A stretch of DNA of 64,000 bases from Euzebya pacifica (GTDB lineage Bacteria; Actinomycetota; Nitriliruptoria; Euzebyales; Euzebyaceae), in contig NZ_CP031165.1 in assembly GCF_003344865.1 (NCBI RefSeq), positions 1,741,910-1,805,909 on the forward strand, in the 5' to 3' direction. The position numbers and the translations under genes were made by a program. Below are positions 36,157 to 44,909 of this stretch, in pieces; within the stretch, counting starts at the first letter, position 1, and every line of letters begins with the position of its first letter. The notes under the pieces are model-generated. The model was not told where the DNA came from. It saw nothing but the letters and a program-made list of their open reading frames with translations, and did no database searches.

Positions 36157-36714
36157 TCAGTCCTTGGGCGGGGAGTCCCAGTCGTGCACGTCGTCCCCGG
36201 CCTCGCGGGAGAGGATGTCCAGCGCCGCCGACGCGCCGGCGCCCGCGGAGATGATCGCCTGGCTGCGGTTGGGTTTGGCCAGGCGACCCACGACGTAGAC
36301 CCGGTCCACGCCGGTGCGGCCGTCCCGATCGGTGTCGACCCCGTTGGGCCCGCCCTCGATCCCCAAGGACTCCGCGAGGGACGTTGCGGTCTTGCCACCC
36401 GCGATGATCAGGTAGTCCGCGGAGGCGTCGGCGCCCGTGCCCTCGGTGGACACCGCGAAACGATCGCCGTCGACACGGACGGCCGTCACGGTCTCCTCCA
36501 CCATGTCGGCGCCCATGTCGGTCACCTGCTTGCGGGCCACCGCCTGGAAGGCGCTCCCTCCGGTGTCGGGCACCCCGAGGTAGTTGTGCAGGTGTGCCCA
36601 GTGCATCGCCGTCTCGTCACCGCCGTAGACGGTCACGTGGTGGTCGTTCTTGGCCAGGAACAGGGCGGCGGACAGGCCGGCAGGCCCGTCCCCGATGACG
36701 ATCGTGGAAGACAT
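36157..36714 (-). CDS. Short FAD-dependent oxidoreductase lacking the NADPH domain
   Basis: A 185-residue protein with the thioredoxin-reductase-type FAD motif at its start (STIVIGDGPAGLSAALFLA) and the closing motif VDRVYVVGRLAKPNRSQAII, both contacting FAD. The NADPH-binding domain and the redox CxxC found in normal thioredoxin reductases (about 310 residues) are missing, and the frame passes smoothly from one FAD half to the other. It is therefore a natural one-domain form rather than a frameshift. It probably takes electrons from an unknown partner. ATG 36714 is 38 bases downstream of the PAS-EAL gene's stop in the same orientation. Confidence 0.75.
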   Translation of the reverse strand: MSSTIVIGDGPAGLSAALFLAKNDHHVTVYGGDETAMHWAHLHNYLGVPDTGGSAFQAVARKQVTDMGADMVEETVTAVRVDGDRFAVSTEGTGADASADYLIIAGGKTATSLAESLGIEGGPNGVDTDRDGRTGVDRVYVVGRLAKPNRSQAIISAGAGASAALDILSREAGDDVHDWDSPPKD

Positions 36715-36752
36715 GCCGCCGATCATGCAGGACCTCGTGGCTCGGCGAAAGG

Positions 36753-38909
36753 CTACTGATCCTCGAGTGGCGGTGGTTTCCACACGCTCCAGTCGGCACA
36801 TTCGAGGACGCCGATCTCCGGTGGGCAGGGTCGGCTGAAGCAGTAGCCCTGGGCGATGTCGGCGCCGAGGCGGGCGACGGCGGCGGCGTCGTCGGGGGTC
36901 TCGATGCCCTCCACGACGATGAGCTTGTCCTGTCCGAGGCCGAGGTCGATGGTGGAGGCGAGGAGGCGATGGCGGCGCGGGTCGGTGTGGATGCCCGCGA
37001 CGAGGCCGCGGTCGATCTTGAGGACGTCGAAGGGCAGGTCGACGAGCTTGCGGATGGTGCTGGTCCCGGCGCCGAAGTCGTCGATCATGAGGGTGAACCC
37101 GGCGTCGGCGAGGGCGTGGACGACGCGGCCGGCCCGGTCGAGGTCGTGCATGATCGCGGTCTCGGTGAGCTCGAGGGCGAACTGGGCGGGGGCGCAGCCG
37201 ACGCGTCGGACGATCTTCTCCAGCTTCTCGGGCAGGTCCTCGCTGCGGATCTGGACAGCGGAGAGGTTGATGCTGAGCAGCTCGGGGCCGAGGTCGCCGA
37301 GTCGTTGACGGAGCAGGGCTGCGGCGCGCATGACCTGCAGGCCGAGCTGGTGGATGGCGCCGGTCCGTTCGGCGGTGGCGATGACTTCCTGGACGGGGAT
37401 GTCGGCGAGGTCGGTGTCGCTGAAGCGGACGAGGACCTCGGCCCAGCGGGGGGCGCGGTCGGTGAGGCGTCGGCCGGCCTGGGTGTGGATGACGATGCGA
37501 CGGTCGGCGATGGCCTCCTCCAGGGCCAGCGCCCGTCCCAGCTCCTGCGCGGTGTCCAGGACGAGGGACTCCGACGCCGGCACGGGCGGGTCGTCGGCGC
37601 GAACCGCGGCCACCGCAAGGGCTGCGCGTGCACGGGTGAGGGCCGCAGCCGCGGTCGTGTGCCGGGACGCCTGGCAGACGCCGACCACCGGGTCCGCCAA
37701 CGCCCGCAGGCCGTCGCGCACCGGCAGGGGGCCGGCCAGCGTCGCGTGGACGAGGTCGCCGATGTCGGCCCGGCCGGCCATGTCGACGAAGCCCAGCTCG
37801 CCGGTGCCGACCCGGCAGGTGGTCACCCCGAGCGCGTCGTCCAGCTGCTGGGCACAGACGGTCAGGAACTGGGCGGCCTGGCGTCCGCCGTAGGCGGCGG
37901 CGACGTCGTCGTAGCGGCGCAGGCGGACGATGACCACGGTGCCCCCGGACGGGGAGCGAAGGGCAGATCCGAGGGCGAGGTCAACGACGGCGGCTCCCGG
38001 CAGGCCCGTCTCGATGTCGGTGACCAGCTGCTGGCGCAGGTTCTCGTCGTGTTGCTGTCGCGCCACGGCGCTGCCGATCAGGTCGGCGGCCGTGTCGAGG
38101 AGGTTGACGAGGTGGGCGTCCCAGGAGGCGTTCGTGCTGCCGACGAACAGCAGGCTCCTGATCACGCCGTCGACCACCACGGGGGCGATCACCGCCGACC
38201 GGAGGCCGAGGACCTTCATCTCGCGGCCCGTGTCGAAGCGGCCGTCGGTCAGGCCGTCGACCACATGCACCGTGGTGCGTTCCTCGACCGCCCGGGCACA
38301 CCAGGGGAGTCCGCTCAGGGCCGCCCCGCGGAGCTCGGCCATGTGGTCGCCGAGGACCTCCACGACCGAGGACTCATCGATCCGCAACCACGCGGCGGCG
38401 TCCACTCCCACCATCTGCCGAAGGCGTTCCAGCAGGTCGAGCAGCCCACCAGCCAGGTCCTCCTCCAGCAGGTGCCTGCTGAGGTCGCCGATCAGCTGCT
38501 GGCCGGCCCGCGCTTCCTGGACGCCCTGCTCGCGTTGCGCGTCGGAGGACCGGTCGGTGATCACCAGCGCGGCGCCCCCGATCCCGTCCTCGGCGGCGAA
38601 CGGGCGGACATCGACGGTGACCGGCACCGTGCGACCGTCGATCGACAGGGACCCGTCGACGACGATCGGCTGCCCGGCCGCGATCGTCCGCACGAGCCGC
38701 GCGCGATCCAGGGGTGTCCTGTCCGGTATCGCCCACTGGGCACGGGCGTCGAGGGCGAGGAACGAGGCGGGGGTACGGCCGAGCAGGCGCCCTGCCGCGG
38801 GGTTGAGCCAGCGCACCCGGCCATCGAGGTCGGTGATCGCCGCGGCGCAGTCCATGCCCTCCAGGATCACGGCCCTGCCGTGCTCCGTCAGCCCCTCGCG
38901 CGCCTGCAT
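36753..38909 (-). CDS. PAS-GAF-GGDEF-EAL cyclic-di-GMP signalling protein
   Basis: A 718-residue cytoplasmic protein without membrane segments. PAS is at about 15-120 (AAAITDLDGRVRWLNPAAGRL) and GAF at about 140-290. A GGDEF-like domain (about 300-440) has its signature replaced (GTGELGFVD), so it is unlikely to make c-di-GMP. The EAL domain (about 450-705) keeps most catalytic residues: Glu in AEVLVRF (the EAL itself reads EVL), Asn in SINLSAVQI, Glu in LELTETA, Asp-Asp in IDDFGAG, Lys in LKIDRG and Glu in VVEGIET. Net function is therefore most likely c-di-GMP hydrolysis tuned by PAS and GAF ligands. ATG 38909 has GGTGGG 4 bases upstream. Confidence 0.9.
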   Translation of the reverse strand: MQAREGLTEHGRAVILEGMDCAAAITDLDGRVRWLNPAAGRLLGRTPASFLALDARAQWAIPDRTPLDRARLVRTIAAGQPIVVDGSLSIDGRTVPVTVDVRPFAAEDGIGGAALVITDRSSDAQREQGVQEARAGQQLIGDLSRHLLEEDLAGGLLDLLERLRQMVGVDAAAWLRIDESSVVEVLGDHMAELRGAALSGLPWCARAVEERTTVHVVDGLTDGRFDTGREMKVLGLRSAVIAPVVVDGVIRSLLFVGSTNASWDAHLVNLLDTAADLIGSAVARQQHDENLRQQLVTDIETGLPGAAVVDLALGSALRSPSGGTVVIVRLRRYDDVAAAYGGRQAAQFLTVCAQQLDDALGVTTCRVGTGELGFVDMAGRADIGDLVHATLAGPLPVRDGLRALADPVVGVCQASRHTTAAAALTRARAALAVAAVRADDPPVPASESLVLDTAQELGRALALEEAIADRRIVIHTQAGRRLTDRAPRWAEVLVRFSDTDLADIPVQEVIATAERTGAIHQLGLQVMRAAALLRQRLGDLGPELLSINLSAVQIRSEDLPEKLEKIVRRVGCAPAQFALELTETAIMHDLDRAGRVVHALADAGFTLMIDDFGAGTSTIRKLVDLPFDVLKIDRGLVAGIHTDPRRHRLLASTIDLGLGQDKLIVVEGIETPDDAAAVARLGADIAQGYCFSRPCPPEIGVLECADWSVWKPPPLEDQ

Positions 38910-38925
38910 GTGACCCACCGTCTCT

Positions 38926-38939
38926 TGTGACTACTCACA
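38926..38939. promoter_or_regulatory. TGTGA-N4-TCACA dyad upstream of the c-di-GMP gene
   Basis: TGTGA and TCACA form an exact inverted repeat with a 4-base spacer, 17 bases upstream of the ATG at 38909. It resembles a Crp-type half-site pair, but the canonical spacer is 6. A Crp/Fnr protein is encoded at 1500-2246; a link is speculative. Confidence 0.3.
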
Positions 38940-39106
38940 GTGATGGTACTGCGGTGTGCCATCGGCGTCACTACCCCGTTGGTCCGGTCCTGAGAGGGCG
39001 CTGTGATGTCGGCAAAGAGTTGGCCAAGGGAAGGGGGACGCCGCAACGGGCTGGCTACGGTCGGGACCATCGAAGCCCCGTGCACGCCGAGCAGGAGATC
39101 GTCACA

Positions 39107-39859
39107 GTGAACGCCAAGCCCCTCATCGGCGGCATCGCCGCACTCGCCGTCCTCGGCGCAGGGGTGGGTGTCTGGTACCTCAACCGCCCCGCCGCGGAGG
39201 AGGCCAGCATCGACAACGCCCTGGAGGCTGTCGCTGCCGATACCGACCCCGTCGCCGTGTCCGACGCAGCCGACGACGCCTCCACGGCAGACGAGCTCGA
39301 CGACGTCAGCGGGACCTGGACGGTCAACACCGACGTCGGCACCTTCGACTTCGCGGATGCCACGTCGACCTTCGTGGGCTTCCGGGTGGACGAGGTGCTG
39401 GCCAGCGTCGGCGAGACCGAGGCGGTCGGCCGCACACCCGGGGTGACCGGCGAGCTGGTCATCGACGGCACGACCCTCACCGCAGCCACGATCGAGGCCG
39501 ACTTCACCGTCATCGAGTCCGACGTGCCTCGCCGTGACGACGCGATGCAGCGAGCGATGGGTGTCGCCGAGCACCCCACCGGCACCTTCGTGCTGACCGA
39601 GCCCGTCGACTTCGGCGAGGTCCCCACCGCCGAGGACCGCGTCACGTTCTCCGCCGTGGGTGACCTGACGGTCAACGGCGTCACCAACGCCGTGACCCTC
39701 GACATGGAGGCCCAGGTCGCCGACGGCAACATCCTCGTCGTCGGGACGACCCCGGTGGTCTTCGCCGACTTCGAGATCGAGACACCGTCGAGCCCCGCGG
39801 TCGTGTCGCTGGAGGACAACGGGACCGTCGAGGTCCAGCTGTGGTTCTCCGCCGCCTAG
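39107..39859 (+). CDS. YceI-family protein, membrane-anchored
   Basis: A 250-residue protein: one N-terminal hydrophobic segment (PLIGGIAALAVLGAGVGVWYL), then an acidic Ala/Asp-rich linker, then a YceI lipocalin-like beta barrel from about residue 68 (SGTWTVNTDVGTFDF to the end). YceI proteins bind isoprenoid or other amphiphilic lipids in the periplasm. The conserved DAMQRAMGVAEHPTGTF and GDLTVNGVTNAVTL stretches are clear. GTG 39107 was chosen because AGGAG lies 9 bases upstream. The charged linker would place the barrel away from the membrane. The partner lipid is unknown. Confidence 0.87.
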   Translation: MNAKPLIGGIAALAVLGAGVGVWYLNRPAAEEASIDNALEAVAADTDPVAVSDAADDASTADELDDVSGTWTVNTDVGTFDFADATSTFVGFRVDEVLASVGETEAVGRTPGVTGELVIDGTTLTAATIEADFTVIESDVPRRDDAMQRAMGVAEHPTGTFVLTEPVDFGEVPTAEDRVTFSAVGDLTVNGVTNAVTLDMEAQVADGNILVVGTTPVVFADFEIETPSSPAVVSLEDNGTVEVQLWFSAA

Positions 39860-39890
39860 TTGTAGTACCTGGGCACCGCGGGACCACGGC

Positions 39891-39914
39891 CGGGCCACCC
39901 CCTCAGATGGCCCG
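39891..39914. terminator. Hairpin between YceI gene and the convergent small gene
   Basis: CGGGCCA pairs with TGGCCCG across a 10-base loop, 31 bases after the YceI stop and 19 from the convergent gene's stop. It is a modest stem without a T-run. Confidence 0.5.
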
Positions 39915-39933
39915 ACCGCAGCTCCGGGTCCGG

Positions 39934-40131
39934 TCATCCCTGGTCCCGGTCGCGCATCCGCGCGGACTCGATCAACCCGGTCAGCTCCATCCAGCCCTCG
40001 AAGGGCTCGCCCGGACGGCCGTCCGGGCCGAGGACGAGTCCCCGGATGGGCGCGACATCGCGGTCGACGAGGACGGTCAGGCGCAGCCTGTCGTCGGTGG
40101 TCGGGGCGGTCGTGTCGGGTGGAGGAGCCAC
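39934..40131 (-). CDS. Small conserved-looking protein, 65 aa
   Basis: Begins at GTG 40131, with GGGGGAAGGG 9 bases upstream. The product has a Pro/Thr-rich start, then RLRLTVLVDRDVAPIRGLVL, a GPDGRPGEPFEGWMELTGLIE segment and a charged end. The predicted fold is alternating strand and helix, and composition is protein-like. I do not recognise a named family. It is 61 bases downstream of the LuxR-type regulator in the same orientation and could be its partner. The frame can extend to 40275, but that part overlaps the regulator's end and lacks a ribosome site. Confidence 0.5.
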   Translation of the reverse strand: MAPPPDTTAPTTDDRLRLTVLVDRDVAPIRGLVLGPDGRPGEPFEGWMELTGLIESARMRDRDQG

Positions 40132-40192
40132 GGGACGAACACCCTTCCCCCGTCCCGATGTCGCCGCATCTGGGACCCACCCCGAACCTTCG

Positions 40193-43123
40193 TCAGCGGC
40201 GCTCGGCTGCCGGACCCCTCGTTGCGGGAAGGGCATCGTCGTCGGGGTCGGCGATCGCTGATTGCAGCTGTCCACGACTGGAGATGCCCAGCTTGCGATA
40301 GACGTTGCTCAGGTGGGTCTCGACGGTCTTGCGGGTCACGAAGAGCTGCTCGGCGATGACCCGGTTGCTGTGACCGGCGACGGCCCGCCGCGCCACTCGC
40401 AGCTCGGACGGGGTCAGCGCATCGACCCCCTCCACGGCGAGCTCCGGACGCCGGGCGCCGGCCACCTCGAGCTCCTCGCCGACACGGCGGACCAGCCGGT
40501 GGGCCCCGCACCGCTGGGCCTCGGCCAGACCAGTCCGCAGCATGGCTCGGGCGTCGCGACGGTGGCCCGCACGTCGCAGGGCCGCGCCCAGCTCGACGTG
40601 CACCTGCGCTCGTTCCAGCGCGGCGTCGGCGTCGGTCACCAGCGTCCGCGCACGGCCGAGCAGGTCGACCGCCTCGCCTCGGTCGTCGCTGATGCGGGCC
40701 CGCACACGGAGCGCGGCAGCGAGGGCCGCGGGCGCGCCGAAGGACTCCGCCAGAGCCATGTTGTGCTCGGCGTGCTCCCGTGCGGCGTCGAGGTCGCCCG
40801 TGCCCCGAGCCGCGAGGGCTGCCCCGCCCCGCCAGTCGCAGAAGGCGCCGGGGCCACCGGCGGACATGAAGTGCTCGCCGGCCCGGGTGAAGGCCGCCAA
40901 CGCCTGGTCGTGTCGCCCACGAGCCAGGTCGACCGCCCCGCGCCCCGTCAGGTACCAGCCGTACAGCGGCGAGTCGCCCCAGCGCTGCTCGGCCCTGGGG
41001 TGGCTGACCGCGGCCAGCGCCTCGTCCTGGCGGTCACGTTCCAGGGACGCGACCGCCAGCGCATACCGCGACGCCGCGGACGTTGCGAGGGACGCCGCGG
41101 AGGTGTCCTCGGCCAGGCGGATCCCGTCGGTGCCGTCACCAGCGGCGTCGGCCAGGCGTCCCAGCATCAGGTTGCACAGGGCTCGAAGGGGCAGCAGCGA
41201 GGCGTGGGTCGTCATGTGTCCGCGCCGGCTGGCGACCTCGGTCAGCTCGTCGACGAACACCAGCGCGCGACGCCATCGTTCGCCGCGGAAGAGCGCCAGG
41301 ATCAGCGGCTCGAGGATCGGCAACCCGGCTTCGCGCAGCAGGTCCGGTTCGGTCATGGCGCGATCGGTGAGGTCCACGAGCAGCGCGTGCGTGACCGGCG
41401 TCCCGTCCGCGGCGTTCTCGAGGCCGAGCGCCATCTGACCGGCGGTGATCGCCCGCAGGAGGGTCTGGAGGTGCTCGTCCGCGGGGTCGGCGGGGCAGAG
41501 GTCCTCCAGCCGGCGGGCGGTCTCACCCGATGGCTGGGAGTGCAGGTTCCTGGACATGTCCAGTCCGCCGAGCAGCCGTGCCTCGACCCGCGGGTCGAGG
41601 CGGACGTCGTCGGATCGCAGCCGGCGGGCGTGGTCGTAGGCACGGGCGGCGTCCTCGTAGCGGCCGGCGGCATAGAGGCTTTCCCCGAGCATGACGGCCA
41701 CGGGCACCGTCGTCTCGGCACGGCTCGTCCGCGTCAGCGCCTCGCCGAGGTGGTCCAGGGCGCTGGCCATCCCAGCGGCGGCCTCCGCAGTGCCCAGTTC
41801 GACCAGCACCTGCACCTCGACGGCCGGATCAACCACCAGGTCGAGCGCGGTGTCGAGCAGCTCGACGGCGCGTGCTGGTGCGGCCCGTCGCATGGCGTCG
41901 GTGGCGGTGCGACGCAGCACGTCCACCGCCCACGGCTCGCGGATGGGTGAGGCGCGCAGCAGCTGCGAGGCCACGTCCTGGTCCCGTCGGGACAGCCCGT
42001 GCAGCACACGTGCAGCCGTGGCGTGCAGGCGCGCGAGACGCGCGGGCCCGAGGTCCTCGAGGACCGCCTCACGCACGATGGGGTGCACGAAGGTCGGGGT
42101 GTCCCCGGGGGAGAGGAGGGTCGAGGCGTACAGCTGGTCGAGAACGCCGGCGAGCTGGTCCTCGGTCAGGTCGGTCACGGCGGTCAGCACCTCGGGTGTC
42201 GCGGCGGACTCCAGTGCCGCCACCCCCGCGGCGACGTCGGCGGCGTCGCTCCCGAGCTGGCCCAGCTGGACGAGCATGGCGTTGCGGATACCGGCAGGCC
42301 GCAGGTCGTGCAGGTGGTCGGCAGCGGCGTCGTCGGGGACGATGGCTTCGTGTCGCACCGTGGCCACCAGCTGGTGGCAGAGGAACGGGTTGCCGGCGAC
42401 CGCGTCGACCACGGACGTGCGGAACGCGTCGGTGGCCTCCGGCAGCAAGCGCGACACCAGGGTGCGCACGGCCGTCGCGGACAACGGTCGCAGCGACACG
42501 GTGGTGGACATCGTGGTCAGGTGGGCCAGCAAGCGGGTGATCTCCGTCGTGGTCGGCTCGCCGGTGCGAGCCGTCACCAGGACCACGACCGGCAGGTCCT
42601 CCACACGGGCGAGGAGGTAGCACAACCACCGAAGCGTCTGGGGGTCGGCCCACTGCGCGTCGTCGACGACGAGCAGCACCGGTCGGGTCTCCGACAGGTT
42701 CGCGACGGTCCAGTGCAGTCCGTGCACCCGCGGGAACGGGTCACCGTCGGCGGTGTCGAGCGCCGTGGCGTCCACCAGGGGTTCGGCAAGCGCGGCAGCC
42801 CCGTGCAGGACCCTGGCCCGTTCGTCGGGGTGGAGCCGTTCGAGCAGCTGCACCGCCACCCCCCACGGGTACCCGCGCTCGAGGTCCAGGCCACGGGCCT
42901 GCCAGACCCGAAACCCCTTTGCCTCGGCAGCGGTCGCGCACGCCTGGACGATGGAGGTCTTGCCGGTCCCTGCCGCCCCCTCGACCAGCACGCCTGCTCC
43001 CGCGCCCCCGCCGGCGCGGTGGAGCGCTGCGGCCACGGTGTCGAGCACCTCGTCGCGTTCGAGCAGGGACGACGTGGTCGGCCCCCCGTGTGCCGACCCA
43101 CCTGCTCGCGCCGGTGACCCCAT
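40193..43123 (-). CDS. Large ATP-binding LuxR-family regulator (LAL type)
   Basis: A 976-residue transcriptional regulator. The N-terminal AAA/STAND ATPase has Walker A GAAGTGKTS (about residue 45) and Walker B LLVVDDAQWADP. A long central region of helical, TPR-like repeats (about 350-880) senses an unknown signal. The C-terminal LuxR helix-turn-helix is intact: LTPSELRVARRAVAG, then SNRVIAEQLFVTRKTVETH and VYRKLGI. Such regulators multimerise on ATP and inducer binding and activate nearby or pathway genes. No biosynthetic cluster surrounds it; the 65-residue gene downstream and the JAB gene upstream are the closest candidates. ATG 43123 lacks a strong ribosome site, so the start is uncertain by some codons. 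Confidence 0.88.
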   Translation of the reverse strand: MGSPARAGGSAHGGPTTSSLLERDEVLDTVAAALHRAGGGAGAGVLVEGAAGTGKTSIVQACATAAEAKGFRVWQARGLDLERGYPWGVAVQLLERLHPDERARVLHGAAALAEPLVDATALDTADGDPFPRVHGLHWTVANLSETRPVLLVVDDAQWADPQTLRWLCYLLARVEDLPVVVLVTARTGEPTTTEITRLLAHLTTMSTTVSLRPLSATAVRTLVSRLLPEATDAFRTSVVDAVAGNPFLCHQLVATVRHEAIVPDDAAADHLHDLRPAGIRNAMLVQLGQLGSDAADVAAGVAALESAATPEVLTAVTDLTEDQLAGVLDQLYASTLLSPGDTPTFVHPIVREAVLEDLGPARLARLHATAARVLHGLSRRDQDVASQLLRASPIREPWAVDVLRRTATDAMRRAAPARAVELLDTALDLVVDPAVEVQVLVELGTAEAAAGMASALDHLGEALTRTSRAETTVPVAVMLGESLYAAGRYEDAARAYDHARRLRSDDVRLDPRVEARLLGGLDMSRNLHSQPSGETARRLEDLCPADPADEHLQTLLRAITAGQMALGLENAADGTPVTHALLVDLTDRAMTEPDLLREAGLPILEPLILALFRGERWRRALVFVDELTEVASRRGHMTTHASLLPLRALCNLMLGRLADAAGDGTDGIRLAEDTSAASLATSAASRYALAVASLERDRQDEALAAVSHPRAEQRWGDSPLYGWYLTGRGAVDLARGRHDQALAAFTRAGEHFMSAGGPGAFCDWRGGAALAARGTGDLDAAREHAEHNMALAESFGAPAALAAALRVRARISDDRGEAVDLLGRARTLVTDADAALERAQVHVELGAALRRAGHRRDARAMLRTGLAEAQRCGAHRLVRRVGEELEVAGARRPELAVEGVDALTPSELRVARRAVAGHSNRVIAEQLFVTRKTVETHLSNVYRKLGISSRGQLQSAIADPDDDALPATRGPAAERR

Positions 43124-43231
43124 GACAGGGGTCAGGCTACACCGCGTGAAGTCGGCGCTGGAGCGCAGGTTCTCCACAGGTCGAGGCGACGTCGACGGAC
43201 CCGCACACCGACGTCGTGGTTCGGTTGGACC

Positions 43232-43681
43232 ATGACTGCCACGACCCTTGCCCCCGACGCGCTGCTCCCGCCCCACCGGCTCGTGCTGCCCGACCATCGT
43301 GGTCGACCCCACGTCGGCTGTCCCGAGGACGCCGACCGCCTGGTCAGGCCCCTGCTGGTCGGGCTGGACCGGGAACGCTGCCTGCTGCTGTCCCTCGACG
43401 CCCGCCACCGGCTGATCGCCACCGACGTGGTGTCGGTCGGCACCGCGACCCACACGTTCATGTCACCGCGCGAGATCTATCGCGACGCGTTGCTGCGCGG
43501 GGCCAGCGCGGTGTTCCTTGCCCACAACCATCCCTCCGGCGATCCCACGCCCTCCGACGCCGACCGCGCCATCACCCGCAGGCTGCATCGGGCAGGGGCC
43601 ACGGTGGGTGTCGAGCTGCTGGACCACCTCGTCGTTGGGGACCACGAGTTCGTGTCGCTGGCACGAGAAGGCGTGTGCTGA
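43232..43681 (+). CDS. RadC-like JAB-domain protein, stand-alone
   Basis: A 149-residue protein consisting only of the JAB/RadC fold. The metal-binding motif is at 98-111 ([14 protein letters not shown]), fitting HxHPSGxxxPSxxD, and a candidate acidic partner is upstream. The N-terminal helix-hairpin-helix of full-length RadC is missing. RadC was once linked to repair, but its true function is unsettled; JAB domains elsewhere are isopeptidases. It lies directly upstream of mreB in the same orientation, echoing the radC-mreB-mreC-mreD order known from Bacillus, so it may be a vestige of that old neighbourhood. Confidence 0.85.
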   Translation: MTATTLAPDALLPPHRLVLPDHRGRPHVGCPEDADRLVRPLLVGLDRERCLLLSLDARHRLIATDVVSVGTATHTFMSPREIYRDALLRGASAVFLAHNHPSGDPTPSDADRAITRRLHRAGATVGVELLDHLVVGDHEFVSLAREGVC

Positions 43682-43829
43682 ACCCCGTCCCGGCCGTCCG
43701 TCCGGGCAAGGTCCATACGACAGGGGGCAGCGGGGCAACCGCATGCCTGCGACCGGGGCTACACTCGTGGGACGCACCGGAATGCTCCGGTGCCCGTTTT
43801 CCGCACCTCTGTCCGGACTCACTTCCCCC

Positions 43830-44888
43830 GTGTCGACCACTCCGCAGAACCTCAACCAGCTCCCCCTGTTCGGCCGCGACATCGCCGTCGACCTGGGGAC
43901 CGCGAACACGCTCGTCTACGTGCGTGGGCGCGGCATCGTGCTGAACGAGCCCAGCGTGGTGGCCATCAACACCCGCAACGGCGCGATCCTCGCCGTGGGC
44001 GCAGAGGCCAAGCGGATGATCGGGCGCACGCCGGGACACATCGTGGCCATCCGGCCGCTGAAGGACGGCGTCATCGCCGACTTCGACGTGACCGAGAAGA
44101 TGCTGAACTACTTCATCCGCAAGGTGCACCGTCGCCGCTACATGACCTGGCTGAACAAGCCGCGTGTCGTGGTGTGCGTGCCGTCGGGCATCACGGGTGT
44201 CGAGCAGCGCGCCGTCGAGGAGGCCTCGATCCAGGCCGGCGCCCGCGCCGCCTACATCATCGAGGAGCCCATGGCCGCCGCGATCGGCGCCGGGCTCCCC
44301 GTGCACGAACCGGCCGGCAACATGGTCGTCGACATCGGTGGTGGCACCACCGAAGTCGCGGTGATCTCCCTCGGCGGGATCGTCACGTCCGCCTCGATCC
44401 GCATCGGCGGGGACGAGCTGGACGAGTCGATCATCAACTACGTCAAGAAGGAGTACTCGCTGATGCTCGGCGAGCGCACCTCCGAGGAGATCAAGATGGC
44501 CATCGGGTCGGCGTTCCCGATGCCGGAGGAGTCCCACGCCGAGATCCGCGGTCGTGACCTCGTGTCCGGCCTGCCCAAGACGATCATCATCTCCGCGGAG
44601 GAGATCCGTCGGGCCATCGAGGAGCCCGTCAACTCCATCGTCGACGCGGTCAAGAACACCCTGGACCGCACTCCGCCGGAGCTTGCGGCCGACATCATGG
44701 ACAAGGGCATCGTCCTGACGGGCGGCGGTGCGCACCTCCAGGGGCTCGACGAGCGGCTCAAGCACGAGACCGGCATGCCGATCCACGTCGCCGACCAGCC
44801 GCTGAACTCCGTCGCCATCGGCTCCGGCAAGTGCCTGGAGGAGTTCGAGGCCCTCAAGCGGGTCCTGATCTCCTCCTCGCGTCACTGA
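43830..44888 (+). CDS. mreB: Rod-shape determining protein MreB
   Basis: Bacterial actin that forms membrane-bound filaments guiding the cell-wall elongation machinery. The 352-residue product has the phosphate 1 motif [14 protein letters not shown] (about residues 15-28), phosphate 2 motif [14 protein letters not shown], and the adenosine motif [14 protein letters not shown]. Start GTG 43830 was chosen since the MreB fold begins about 13 residues later; an upstream ATG at 43782 in the same frame is possible. A TACACT hexamer at 43760-43765 could be a -10 element. First gene of a run through rodA. Confidence 0.96.
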   Translation: MSTTPQNLNQLPLFGRDIAVDLGTANTLVYVRGRGIVLNEPSVVAINTRNGAILAVGAEAKRMIGRTPGHIVAIRPLKDGVIADFDVTEKMLNYFIRKVHRRRYMTWLNKPRVVVCVPSGITGVEQRAVEEASIQAGARAAYIIEEPMAAAIGAGLPVHEPAGNMVVDIGGGTTEVAVISLGGIVTSASIRIGGDELDESIINYVKKEYSLMLGERTSEEIKMAIGSAFPMPEESHAEIRGRDLVSGLPKTIIISAEEIRRAIEEPVNSIVDAVKNTLDRTPPELAADIMDKGIVLTGGGAHLQGLDERLKHETGMPIHVADQPLNSVAIGSGKCLEEFEALKRVLISSSRH

Positions 44889-44909
44889 CGCGAGGCAGCC
44901 AGGCCCACC

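Noticed and set aside
40262-43117. Plus-strand frames over the LAL regulator
   Set aside because: They are reverse images of the regulator with low-complexity Arg/Gly/Pro content, while the minus strand has intact Walker and LuxR motifs.
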